Part shown: one piece after another, positions 1 to 6,503 of the stretch
Numbering within the stretch: the stretch's first letter is position 1
Layout: each line of letters opens with the position of its first letter
Origin: Acidipropionibacterium timonense
GTDB lineage: Bacteria > Actinomycetota > Actinomycetes > Propionibacteriales > Propionibacteriaceae
Length of the DNA: 64,000 nt
Direction of reading: 5' to 3'
Assembly (NCBI RefSeq): GCF_900605005.1
Contig: NZ_LR027558.1
Span: 1,656,134-1,720,133, forward strand
Translations under genes and position numbers: made by a program
The notes under the pieces: model-generated
Databases searched by the model: none
The model's input: only the letters and a program-made list of their open reading frames with translations
Told to the model about the DNA's origin: nothing

Positions 1-48
1 TGGTCGGGGCGACAGGACTCGAACCTGCGGTCTCCTGCTCCCAAAGCA
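1..48 (-). other. Attachment-site core: 3' half of a tRNA-Pro(UGG) gene
   Basis: Read on the minus strand it gives the 3' side of the anticodon arm (loop TTTGGGA, anticodon UGG), variable loop, T-arm (GCAGG, TTCGAGT, CCTGT), acceptor strand CGCCCCG, discriminator A and encoded CCA. The 5' half of the tRNA is absent, because phage integrase DNA follows. This is the usual form of a tyrosine-integrase attP that restores the tRNA 3' end on integration. The window begins exactly at the CCA end. Confidence 0.85.
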
Positions 49-58
49 CACCCCGCAC

Positions 59-1159
59 CTAGTCAGAGGACCCCGGTACGGCACGGGTAGTGTCACTGTC
101 AGACATCAGCCGATCCATCCTCGACGCCACATCATCCAGCCCCTGATCCCACAGGTGCCCGTACAGATCAAGCGTCATCGTCGCCGAGCGATGCCCGAGC
201 ATCCGCTGCACCGCCAGGACATCGGCACCCGAGGCGATGGCCAGCGACGCAGCCGTGTGCCGCAAATCATGGATCCGCACGTCGCCCCAGCCGAGCCGGT
301 CGCACGCCGGACGGAATCGGCGCTCACGCCACGAGTCCTTCGCGATACGCCCTCCACGGTGGGCGCGCAGCAGCGGCCTGTCAGCCGGCCCGTCAAGGTC
401 GAGCATCGCGATGACCGACGCCGGTACGGGCACATCCCTGGCCCGCCCGGTCTTCGACCTGTGCACCCTCACCCGGCCTCGACGCTCGTCGACGTCTCCG
501 ACGTTGAGAGCCAGGGCCTCACCGATCCTCAGGCCGGTCGTGCCGAGGAGCCACACGAGCGCCGCCGACTCACCGGCGGCCGGATCCGTGTCGACCTCGG
601 CCGCCAGGAGCCTGAGCTGGTCCATCGTCAGCGGATGCACGTCCCTGCGGACCTCGCGTGGAGCGGTCACCGTCGACAGGTCTAGCCGGTCGCGCAGCGC
701 CCCGCGCAGACACTGGAGGCCCTGGTGTCGCAGGGATGACGAGGCTGGTCCTCCGGCGGTTGTCAGACCGGCGATCCACACCTGCACCTCGGATGCCGTG
801 ACCTGATCGATGGGCGTCCGGGCCCAGCGTGACCTGACGTGGGACGCGGCGAGGGCGGCGGCGTCGTACCCGGCAGGGCTGAGGCCACGCTTGCCGTCGA
901 GCCACACGTCGACGAGATCGCCGACAGTGCGCCCATCCTCGGGGCGCGGTGGGGCGGTGGTGAGCCTGACAGCGTTGAGGCGTTCGGCCTCGGCGCGGGT
1001 CCGGCAGGCTGTGGTGGGCCATCCGGCCACGACGACACGCCACCGTAGTCCTCGCCCGTCGCGGCGTGTGGGCGCGCCATGACGGTCACGCCACAGATCC
1101 TGCACCGCCACTTGGTTACCTGCACAATGCAGCTGAGGACCGCTGCACCTGGCCGGCAA
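59..1159 (-). CDS. int: Tyrosine site-specific integrase
   Basis: Catalyses attP x attB recombination into tRNA-Pro and, with an excisionase, excision. In the 366-residue frame an N-terminal arm/core-binding region (about 75-165) precedes a C-terminal catalytic domain with Arg211 (TGLRIGEAL), Lys236, His297-x-x-Arg300 (HDLRH), His323 (LGHR) and the nucleophile Tyr333. The stop codon is 10 bp from the att core, the usual position. The ATG at 1159 lies inside the upstream gene; in-frame GTGs near 1111 or 1105 may be the true start. This copy differs from copy 2 at residues 141 (Ser/Ala), 146 (Gln/Lys), 147 (Gly/Val) and 159 (Leu/Val), all from transversions; the copy-2 residues look more typical of the family. 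Confidence 0.93.
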   Translation of the reverse strand: MPARCSGPQLHCAGNQVAVQDLWRDRHGAPTRRDGRGLRWRVVVAGWPTTACRTRAEAERLNAVRLTTAPPRPEDGRTVGDLVDVWLDGKRGLSPAGYDAAALAASHVRSRWARTPIDQVTASEVQVWIAGLTTAGGPASSSLRHQGLQCLRGALRDRLDLSTVTAPREVRRDVHPLTMDQLRLLAAEVDTDPAAGESAALVWLLGTTGLRIGEALALNVGDVDERRGRVRVHRSKTGRARDVPVPASVIAMLDLDGPADRPLLRAHRGGRIAKDSWRERRFRPACDRLGWGDVRIHDLRHTAASLAIASGADVLAVQRMLGHRSATMTLDLYGHLWDQGLDDVASRMDRLMSDSDTTRAVPGSSD

Positions 1160-1784
1160 CTCCCCCGGAGGTGTCCTCGACGCTCACCCACTGAAGATCT
1201 GTTGCGTCCAGGCATGTGAGTTGCAGGATTCTCCGTGCTGCGTCTTTCGCTTCGTCGCGGCTCAGTTTCTCCTGCACGTGCACGGTGACGTCACCGCTCC
1301 CGTTGTCGCTGATGTCTGTAATTGGGCATGCCCATGATGCGGCAGTACCGCACGTCTGCGTGAACGATGTGACACCGAGATTCTGGAGCAGGGTTTTCTT
1401 CACGGTGGGGGCGAGCGGGGCGGCCGCCTTCGATGGGGGTGTGGCGTGCCTGCTTCGCTCTGCCGTGGCGCGGCTTGTGGCCCGCGTCGGCGTCGTCGAG
1501 GCCGGCCTCGGCGACGACTGGCCGGCCTCTTCATGCCCTCCGCTCGCGACGGCAGCGATGATGATGAGGAGAATCACCGCGCCAACAACGCCGAGAACCA
1601 CCGTGGCCCGCTTCTCTGCTTTGCTCCGCTCCTGCGGGGTCATCGCGTCAATGGCCGCTTGGGTTCTGCTCCTGCGCTCTTCGCGGCGTTCACGTGCAGC
1701 GTCGCGCTTCTCCTGCCGCAAACGCTCGATCTCGAGCTCGCGTTGCTTCTCCTCGAGTTTGCGGATACGTGTCCGGCGTCCCAT
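1116..1784 (-). CDS. Single-pass membrane protein with N-terminal coiled coil
   Basis: The first 55 or so residues are highly charged and rich in Glu/Arg/Lys, predicted as a cytoplasmic coiled coil. One transmembrane helix follows (VVLGVVGAVILLIIIAAVA), then a Ser/Thr/Pro/Ala-rich linker and an external domain with four cysteines that could form disulfides. I chose the ATG at 1784 because AGAAAGGAC lies 6 nt upstream; an ATG at 1802 overlaps the preceding stop but has no clear ribosome site. Lying between the immunity protease and integrase, it is probably expressed in the lysogen. A superinfection-exclusion role is possible by position only; I do not recognise a family. Confidence 0.75.
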   Translation of the reverse strand: MGRRTRIRKLEEKQRELEIERLRQEKRDAARERREERRSRTQAAIDAMTPQERSKAEKRATVVLGVVGAVILLIIIAAVASGGHEEAGQSSPRPASTTPTRATSRATAERSRHATPPSKAAAPLAPTVKKTLLQNLGVTSFTQTCGTAASWACPITDISDNGSGDVTVHVQEKLSRDEAKDAARRILQLTCLDATDLQWVSVEDTSGGVAGQVQRSSAALCR

Positions 1785-1798
1785 GGGATTGTCCTTTC

Positions 1799-2203
1799 TC
1801 ATGCCGCTTCGGTGCGGCTGTCGATGTAGGCGCGCTCCCCGTCGGTGAGGTGCGCGAGTCTAGTGGCGAGGACGTCGTCAGCGACCCACAGGTCGAGGGC
1901 GGCAGCCTCGGGCGTCGAGTCAGCCATGGCATCGGCCACCACACCCAGATCGGGCAGCAGCCACCGTGCTGTGGCGACCCGGACGCGCTCCTCGCAGACG
2001 GGCGGCTGCGGCCCGAGAAGCCCGAGCCTGATGTGGGTGAGTTCGTGGGCGAGCGTGGAGCGACGCTCACGCTGGGTCAGTCCGGTCGCGATCCAGATGG
2101 TGTGTCCGTCTGTGGCTCCACGCCATCCGGCTGGCAGCCCACCCCACACGAGGTCGAGGTGTGGCTGGTCGCGGAGTGTCTGCCACGGGTCAGGCTGGGT
2201 CAT
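1799..2203 (-). CDS. ImmA/IrrE-family metallopeptidase
   Basis: A 134-residue protein with a zinc-protease HExxH motif (AHELTH) about 60 residues in and a following helical region with a Glu that could be the third ligand (CEERV). In ICEBs1 and related phages ImmA-type proteases cleave the neighbouring repressor on DNA damage or signalling. Here the gene overlaps the repressor by 14 bp, so the two are co-transcribed and probably form a repressor/anti-repressor pair. The start at 2203 follows GGAGCAGGAG; the frame is open further upstream but only across the repressor gene. Confidence 0.8.
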   Translation of the reverse strand: MTQPDPWQTLRDQPHLDLVWGGLPAGWRGATDGHTIWIATGLTQRERRSTLAHELTHIRLGLLGPQPPVCEERVRVATARWLLPDLGVVADAMADSTPEAAALDLWVADDVLATRLAHLTDGERAYIDSRTEAA

Positions 2204-2678
2204 CGCCCCACTCCTGCTCCATGCGTTCCCGGTCGGTCGGCACACCAGGGTTGTCGGCTGCCAGGGCCACCTCGACGACCGCACCCACACCATCGGGGCT
2301 CTTCTGAGCGTCAGACTGCCGGTCATCACCACTACCTCCTGCCTCACGGGCTGCGAGGAGCACATCCATGATGCCCTCGACAGCCTTCCGTTCCTCTTGG
2401 GTGAGACGTTCGTAGCGCTTCCAGCCACCGACCGGCGTGTATCCGGCCTCGGCGGACTTGATGTCGTCGACATCGACGCGCAGGATCGCGGCAAGGTCAC
2501 CATAGGTCCGGTCGTCCCGGATCGACTTCTGTGCGCCAGATGCGATCCGCCTGAGCGTCTCGTACGTGATCGATCCAGCTGGCAGCTTCGCCGCCCGATA
2601 CATCGCGATGAGGCTGTGGGCGTTGAGGTCCCGCTGCCTGTCTGCGACGAGTTGCTGGAGTGGTGTCACGTCATCCAT
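2190..2678 (-). CDS. Putative phage immunity repressor
   Basis: A 162-residue protein whose first 75 residues contain a helix-turn-helix-like segment (TYETLRRIASG ... YGDLAAILRVDVDDI), with a charged C-terminal tail. It is the first leftward gene, divergent from a Cro-like gene across the operator-bearing switch region, and directly precedes the ImmA-like protease, which is the ImmR/ImmA arrangement. The ATG at 2678 follows AGGACAAGGG; an upstream in-frame ATG lacks a ribosome site. It probably binds the CTTGTACAAG operators and represses early transcription. Confidence 0.75.
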   Translation of the reverse strand: MDDVTPLQQLVADRQRDLNAHSLIAMYRAAKLPAGSITYETLRRIASGAQKSIRDDRTYGDLAAILRVDVDDIKSAEAGYTPVGGWKRYERLTQEERKAVEGIMDVLLAAREAGGSGDDRQSDAQKSPDGVGAVVEVALAADNPGVPTDRERMEQEWGDDPA

Positions 2679-2720
2679 GGTCTGGCCCTTGTCCTGTTGC
2701 GTGCACCTCACAAGCGTATT

Positions 2721-2732
2721 GCTTGTACAAGC
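2721..2732. promoter_or_regulatory. Operator palindrome O1 in the lysogeny switch
   Basis: GCTTGTACAAGC is a perfect 12-bp palindrome 43 bp upstream of the repressor start codon. Its 10-bp core CTTGTACAAG recurs exactly at 2793-2802 and a half-site (CTTGTAC) lies at 2835-2841, the multiple-operator layout expected of a CI/Cro-type switch. Confidence 0.7.
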
Positions 2733-2789
2733 ACAATGCCAGCATGGCTCATAGACGCGCCATGTGACTAGGCATTACACGCTTCCCGC

Positions 2790-2818
2790 TTGCTTGTACA
2801 AGTCACAAGGGCTACGGT
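2790..2818 (+). promoter_or_regulatory. Rightward switch promoter overlapped by operator O2
   Basis: TTGCTT (2790-2795), a 17-bp spacer and TACGGT (2813-2818) form a plausible -35/-10 pair reading toward the Cro-like gene. The palindrome CTTGTACAAG (2793-2802) overlaps the -35 hexamer, so bound repressor would block polymerase. A possible third half-site CTTGTAC (2835-2841) lies just downstream. Confidence 0.5.
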
Positions 2819-2904
2819 CATGGGCCATGAGCCACTTGTACTCCAAGCGCGCAGCTTGCAGACTAGGAAGCACAACCCGCCACAAGAGACGAGGAGGGAT
2901 GTGG

Positions 2905-3171
2905 ATGAGGATCACCAACCCAGGCGCCATCGCCAGGGCCAGGCGCCGACGGTCACTGTCGCAGACCGATCTGGCCGCCATCTCCGGGTGCACCCAGCAG
3001 TTCATCTCCATGATCGAGACCGCCAGGAGCCGCACCTGCTCGGAGGCGCTCGCGCTCACCATCTGCCGGAAGCTCGACATCGACCTGGAGGACGCCTTCG
3101 AGTACGGTGAGCCCGACAGCATGCCAGCAGATACACGCTCACGCCGTGCGCTCCAAGCGAGGGCAGCATGA
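2905..3171 (+). CDS. Cro-like XRE-family helix-turn-helix protein
   Basis: An 88-residue protein with a classic XRE/Cro HTH near the N-terminus (SLSQTDLAAISGCTQQFISM) and a short basic tail. It is the first rightward gene, divergent from the repressor. GGAGG at 2892-2896 fits the ATG at 2905 better than the ATG at 2899. By analogy it would compete with the repressor at the shared operators, or act as excisionase/early activator. Confidence 0.75.
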   Translation: MRITNPGAIARARRRRSLSQTDLAAISGCTQQFISMIETARSRTCSEALALTICRKLDIDLEDAFEYGEPDSMPADTRSRRALQARAA

Positions 3172-3267
3172 CCCACCACACAAAGAAAGCCGCCCCCGCT
3201 GCAGCAGGGACGTCCACTGCAGACACTCGGCGTCTCGATTGTCAACGATTGCCTAGACTGCGAGGTG

Positions 3268-3459
3268 ATGAACGTGTCAGAGGAGAAGGCCCGCGAGCTG
3301 TTGGCGGAGGTGCGCCGCGCCAGCGAGGCGATCGACGCCGCCATGGAGGACCGTCGCCGAGCGATCCAACAGGCCATGGCCGCCGGGATTGCGCGCGACG
3401 AGATCGCGGACGCTGCGGGCGTGCATCGCGTGACGCTGTACAAGCTCATGCAGCACTGA
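3268..3459 (+). CDS. Small helix-turn-helix protein
   Basis: A 63-residue protein: an N-terminal charged helix (residues 1-35) followed by an HTH (ARDEIADAAGVHRVTLYKLM) like those of small resolvase-type or Xis-type DNA-binding proteins. A GTG lies directly before the chosen ATG. The 6-bp unit CGATTG repeats at 3237 and 3247, just upstream. Its gene ends right before the early promoter with two TGTAG-N8-CTACA operators, so it is a candidate regulator of that promoter; this is inferred from position. Confidence 0.65.
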   Translation: MNVSEEKARELLAEVRRASEAIDAAMEDRRRAIQQAMAAGIARDEIADAAGVHRVTLYKLMQH

Positions 3460-3466
3460 CCACCCC

Positions 3467-3517
3467 TTGTCCAGATGTAGCCTGTGCACTACAGTCATCT
3501 GTAGCCAATCGGCTACA
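3467..3517 (+). promoter_or_regulatory. Early rightward promoter with two identical-format operators
   Basis: TTGTCC (3467-3472), 17 bp, TACAGT (3490-3495) gives a good sigma-70-type promoter. Two dyads of the form TGTAG-N8-CTACA lie at 3476-3493, across the spacer and -10, and at 3500-3517, around the start site. Their centres are 24 bp apart. The match in half-site and spacing is too precise to be casual, so one dimeric regulator probably controls this promoter. The motif differs from the CTTGTACAAG switch operators, implying a second regulator. Confidence 0.7.
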
Positions 3518-3534
3518 TCATCATGAGAATGAAA

Positions 3535-3576
3535 CCCGGAACTGCCTCCACTTTGGCGAGTCAGGGCAGCTCCGGG
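3535..3576 (+). promoter_or_regulatory. Hairpin in the early-transcript leader
   Basis: CCCGGA-a-CTGCC pairs with GGCAG-c-TCCGGG (one internal mismatch, 18-nt loop). The hairpin sits in the untranslated leader between the early promoter and the first early gene at 3603. No U-tract follows, so it is more likely a stability or regulatory element than a terminator. Confidence 0.45.
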
Positions 3577-3602
3577 CCAACACCCCTAGAAGGAGCACCC
3601 CC

Positions 3603-3770
3603 ATGGTACCTGTCCCTACCCCGTCATGCCCTGAGCCGCTGGAGGCCAGGGGAATCACATGGCAGATCATCGCCGACATTGCCAGTCGGTCCGGCGTCGC
3701 CAAGGACACCGTCATCACCGTCCTGATGGCCATGGCTGCCATCAGCGACGGGGCGGAGGACGACCGATGA
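3603..3770 (+). CDS. Small early HTH protein
   Basis: A 55-residue protein with a probable HTH (IIADIASRSGVAKDTVITVL). The ribosome site AGAAGGAG precedes the ATG, and the stop overlaps the antirepressor start (ATGA). It is the first gene downstream of the early promoter. A longer frame open through 3168-3602 is discounted because it crosses another gene and the promoter. Function unknown beyond likely DNA binding. Confidence 0.65.
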   Translation: MVPVPTPSCPEPLEARGITWQIIADIASRSGVAKDTVITVLMAMAAISDGAEDDR

Positions 3771-4609
3771 GCACCTCCGTGACCCAGTTCGCGAGCCCCC
3801 AATTCGGCACCATCCGCACCGTCTCCATCGACGGCGAGCCCTGGTTCGTTGCCACGGACATCTGCACAGCGCTCGATCTGACGAACACCACCGTCACATT
3901 GCAACGACTCGACGACGACGAACGCTCTAAGTTCAACTTAGGGCGCCAGGGGGAGACTTGGTGCGTCAACGAGGCAGGCCTGTACAGCCTCGTCCTGGCA
4001 TCACGCAAACCAGAGGCCAAGGCATTCAAGCGTTGGGTGACCCATGAGGTCCTGCCGTCGATCCGGCGCACCGGCGGGTACCTCACCCCCGACGCCATCG
4101 AGAAGGCACTGTCCGACCCCGACTTCATCATCCGACTCGCCACCGACCTCAAGTCCGAGCGCGCCAAGCGAGCCGAACTCGAGGCCCGCCAACAGATCCT
4201 TGCTCCCAAGGCACGCGCTTTCGACCTGTGGCTGTCAACCAACGTCGACTACTCCGTCGGCCAGATCGCCAAGGCCCTCCACAAGGCGGGGGCCACGACC
4301 CTCGAGATCGACGGGACCCGCCGATCCATGGGCCGCAACAACCTCATGTGCTGGCTGCGCGAGAACCACTGGGTCATGTCTCGCGGCAACGAGCCCATGC
4401 AGTCCCAGGTGAACCGGGGCCGCATGACCGCCCGCTACGGCGGCTACGAGAACCCCAAGACCGGCGACCAGGTTGGAACCTGCACCCCGCGCATCACCGC
4501 GAAGGGTGCCGCCCGGCTCGCCGTCATCCTTGCGGTCCTGCCCGAGGACGTACAGCGTGCCCTCGAGGACATCACCGCCGTCCACGACATCGAGGAGGTC
4601 GCGGCATGA
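3767..4609 (+). CDS. Phage antirepressor (BRO-N plus KilAC-type)
   Basis: A 280-residue protein. Residues 1-105 match the BRO-N/antirepressor fold (SIDGEPWFVATDICTALDL ... EAGLYSLVLASRKPEAKAFK ... VLPSIRRTGGY). The C-terminal half has the KilAC-type DNA-binding pattern (SVGQIAKALHKAG ... LMCWLRENHWVM ... ITAKGAARLA). Such proteins relieve repression during lytic induction. It overlaps its neighbours by 4 bp on both sides, so it is translationally coupled in the early operon. Confidence 0.88.
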   Translation: MSTSVTQFASPQFGTIRTVSIDGEPWFVATDICTALDLTNTTVTLQRLDDDERSKFNLGRQGETWCVNEAGLYSLVLASRKPEAKAFKRWVTHEVLPSIRRTGGYLTPDAIEKALSDPDFIIRLATDLKSERAKRAELEARQQILAPKARAFDLWLSTNVDYSVGQIAKALHKAGATTLEIDGTRRSMGRNNLMCWLRENHWVMSRGNEPMQSQVNRGRMTARYGGYENPKTGDQVGTCTPRITAKGAARLAVILAVLPEDVQRALEDITAVHDIEEVAA

Positions 4610-5484
4610 GCGGCATCACCATGATGTGCCCGCACGAATATGCGCTCAAAGCCACTCAGGCCGACATGCTCAACACGCTGGCCGACCCGCGTGACCCCGA
4701 CATGAAGCCGGGCCTGTTCGAGGCCTGCCGAATCATCACCGCGAACAAGACCGCCGCCGCACGCCTGGTGTCAGGTCGTCAGCGCTTGCATGATGCCAGC
4801 GGTGGCGCCCTCAATGGCGGCCGGTGCAGCCAGGTGAAGGATCTTGCGCAAGGCGCGGTAGAGGTTCTCGATGAGTGTGCCAGCCTTCTGCGCATCGTCG
4901 GCCGGAGCTTCACCGAAATGGACCGCGAGAGCCCCGATGAGCTCGTTGACGAGTCGTTGGACTCCGCTGGGCCCGAAGATCGAGAACTCCTCGACCGCCT
5001 TGTCGATGGCCTCGGCCAGCTCGAACAGGTAGCGCGCCGCGTCCGAGTCGAGGTAGTCGGCCGATTCGATGAGCCCGCGGACCGAATCGGTGGCCGACAG
5101 GACGTCGGACAGGTCGGATCCCGACACGCCAGCCTGCCCCCAGTTGTCGGCGAGGATCTTGAGGGCCACCAGGTCCGAGTCCCCGACAAGACGCACGACA
5201 CCGCCGCGGGAACCGGTGATACCGACACTGTCGGTGAAGATCGCTGTCGCGATCGAGTCGACCAGCCCGGCATAGGTCTCGTCGGTCAATCGGTCGCGAA
5301 CTTGGGAGAACCAGCCGAGGGTCTCCAGGTGGACATCGATCCAGTCGCGCCCCTCGATGGCCCTGGCGGCCTTCGGCGAACGACCTTCGGGAAGCGTCTT
5401 CCACTGCGCCAACCTGTCGTGCAGTTTCTGCGCCGGATTCGAGTCATTCGTCATGGGCACATCATCGCAGGAGAACTGTCATGA
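4606..5484 (+). CDS. Early gene apparently interrupted by a reverse-strand insertion; frame stays open
   Basis: Starts at an ATGA overlap with the antirepressor gene. The first 55 or so residues (MSGITMMCPHEYALKATQAD ... ITANKTAAARLVSG) look like a natural protein. The rest is the complement of the leftward gene at 4771-5454 and reads as low-quality sequence, staying open to 5484 because of the GC-rich codon bias of the other strand. I read this as a 5' remnant of an early gene whose 3' part was replaced when the moron inserted; a genuine 292-residue protein cannot be excluded. Confidence 0.35.
   Translation: MSGITMMCPHEYALKATQADMLNTLADPRDPDMKPGLFEACRIITANKTAAARLVSGRQRLHDASGGALNGGRCSQVKDLAQGAVEVLDECASLLRIVGRSFTEMDRESPDELVDESLDSAGPEDRELLDRLVDGLGQLEQVARRVRVEVVGRFDEPADRIGGRQDVGQVGSRHASLPPVVGEDLEGHQVRVPDKTHDTAAGTGDTDTVGEDRCRDRVDQPGIGLVGQSVANLGEPAEGLQVDIDPVAPLDGPGGLRRTTFGKRLPLRQPVVQFLRRIRVIRHGHIIAGELS
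4771..5454 (-). CDS. Reverse-strand moron of unknown function in the early operon
   Basis: A 227-residue, mostly helical acidic protein with no signal peptide or membrane helix. It is the only leftward gene in a long rightward operon, so it must have its own expression and is likely a lysogen-expressed accessory gene. The region around residues 75-165 (LADNWGQAGVSGSDLSDVLS ... DSDAARYLFELAEAIDKAVEE) is strongly alpha-helical. The ATG at 5454 is preferred to an upstream GTG. No clear ribosome site or promoter is seen. I do not recognise the family; defence or exclusion is a guess from position. Confidence 0.65.
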   Translation of the reverse strand: MTNDSNPAQKLHDRLAQWKTLPEGRSPKAARAIEGRDWIDVHLETLGWFSQVRDRLTDETYAGLVDSIATAIFTDSVGITGSRGGVVRLVGDSDLVALKILADNWGQAGVSGSDLSDVLSATDSVRGLIESADYLDSDAARYLFELAEAIDKAVEEFSIFGPSGVQRLVNELIGALAVHFGEAPADDAQKAGTLIENLYRALRKILHLAAPAAIEGATAGIMQALTT

Positions 5485-5690
5485 CGTGGATTGATCCGGA
5501 CCGCTGGTACAAGCCAGCCGAGGCCGCGCCGCTCATCGGCAAGAGCAAGCGCACCGTGCAGGACTGGTGCCGCGGCCGAATCATCTGTGCCCGCGAGGAC
5601 AAGGGGCCGCGTGGCGGAGTTCGCTATCTCATTCCCGGCGGCGTCCTCGCAGCGTACGTACGGGACAACACGCCGAGGAGGGCCCGGTGA
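5481..5690 (+). CDS. Small DNA-binding protein, excisionase/MerR-like HTH
   Basis: A 69-residue protein with the layout of phage excisionase-type winged HTH proteins: WYKPAEAAPLIGKSKRTVQDW as helix-turn-helix and GGVRYLIPGGVLAAYV as wing and following helix. AGGAGAAC lies upstream of the ATG. It could be the Xis partner of the integrase or an early regulator. Confidence 0.65.
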   Translation: MTWIDPDRWYKPAEAAPLIGKSKRTVQDWCRGRIICAREDKGPRGGVRYLIPGGVLAAYVRDNTPRRAR

Positions 5691-5788
5691 TGCCTCTCTT
5701 CACGAACGGCGGCGTCCTCCTCCTGGCCGTCCTCGCCGCTGCCTTGTGGGTTGTGTGGCGACTCCACAACGATGACCGGAGGCTGTGA
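5690..5788 (+). CDS. 32-residue single-span membrane peptide
   Basis: Starts inside the previous stop (TGATG overlap), with GAGGAGGG upstream. The product is a hydrophobic helix (GGVLLLAVLAAALWVVWRL) with a short charged end. It is coupled to the zinc-ribbon gene that follows by a 1-bp overlap. Function unknown. Confidence 0.55.
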   Translation: MPLFTNGGVLLLAVLAAALWVVWRLHNDDRRL

Positions 5789-5916
5789 TGACCGACTACG
5801 ACGACGAGCCCGACTGGTGCACATGGTGCGACGGCATCGGCGACTACCAATGGCATGACGAACCGCTGTGCCCCCATTGCCACGGGACAGGAATCGAACC
5901 CGAGGAGAACCGATGA
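5788..5916 (+). CDS. 42-residue zinc-ribbon protein with DnaJ-like CxxCxGxG motifs
   Basis: Translation gives two motifs, CTWCDGIG and CPHCHGTG, the CxxCxGxG pattern of DnaJ-type zinc centres, expected to bind one Zn2+. The start overlaps the preceding stop by one base, and the stop overlaps the next start. Too small for an enzyme; probably an adaptor or nucleic-acid-binding peptide. Confidence 0.6.
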   Translation: MTDYDDEPDWCTWCDGIGDYQWHDEPLCPHCHGTGIEPEENR

Positions 5917-6503
5917 ATCGCGATGAAGTGCTGTCCATCTGCAAGCAGGCGCTGGAGAAGGGCGGACGGCCCAACCTGAGCTACGCCAACCTGAGCTACG
6001 CCATCCTCGAAGGGGCCGACCTGCACGGTGTCGACCTGAGCTACGCCGACCTGAGCTACGCCGACCTGAGCTACGCCGACCTGCACGGTGCCAACTTGCG
6101 CTACGCCGACCTGAGCGACGCCATCCTCGAAGGGGCCGACCTGCACGGTGTCGACCTGAGCTACGCCGACCTGAGCTACGCCTACCTGAGCGGGGCCGAC
6201 CTGCGGGATGCCGACCTGAGTGGGGCTGACCTCTGGAGGACTGCATGGGATGGTCTGTGTGTCGACGGTCTTCTCCGGGGCCGGTGTCTCCTGATTCCCA
6301 CGCCGCACGGCTGGGTGGTTCAGGCTGGCGAGTGGTCCGGGGCCGTCGACCAGCTGCGCCAGCGCACCGCACATGATGACGACGCGCCTGATGCCATCGC
6401 CGTGGTCCGCCGACTCCACGCGGCGTTCTGCGACATGTGCGACGCCCATATCGCAGAGCACCCGCACGTCATCGACGATCTGGCTACGAGGTGGCTGCCA
6501 TGA
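5913..6503 (+). CDS. Pentapeptide-repeat protein
   Basis: A 196-residue protein. Residues 20-105 are A(D/N)LxY/G-type pentapeptide repeats (LSYADLSYADLSYADLHGAN), predicted to form a right-handed quadrilateral beta-helix; the remaining 90 residues form a distinct C-terminal domain with a Cys-x-x-Cys near its end. Pentapeptide proteins of the MfpA/Qnr type mimic DNA and act on gyrase, but many others have unknown roles. The coding DNA has near-perfect 15-bp repeats (CTGAGCTACGCCGAC) and a longer repeated block, so repeat number may vary. Confidence 0.8.
   Translation: MNRDEVLSICKQALEKGGRPNLSYANLSYAILEGADLHGVDLSYADLSYADLSYADLHGANLRYADLSDAILEGADLHGVDLSYADLSYAYLSGADLRDADLSGADLWRTAWDGLCVDGLLRGRCLLIPTPHGWVVQAGEWSGAVDQLRQRTAHDDDAPDAIAVVRRLHAAFCDMCDAHIAEHPHVIDDLATRWLP

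Noticed and set aside
1-48. Complete tRNA gene
   Set aside because: Only the 3' half is present; the 5' arm and D-loop are replaced by phage sequence, so it is an att core and not a functional tRNA.
3523-3726. Possible leader peptide gene in the early transcript
   Set aside because: Pro/Ser/Arg-rich shadow with no ribosome site; most of it overlaps the coupled HTH gene in another frame.
3168-3770. Long rightward frame beginning at an ATGA overlap with the Cro-like gene
   Set aside because: It crosses a better HTH gene, a strong promoter and a hairpin, and only its last 55 codons, which have their own ribosome site, look like a protein.
5844-6467. Reverse-strand VGVAQ-repeat protein
   Set aside because: The repeats are only the complement of the pentapeptide-repeat DNA, and the rightward protein is the recognised family.
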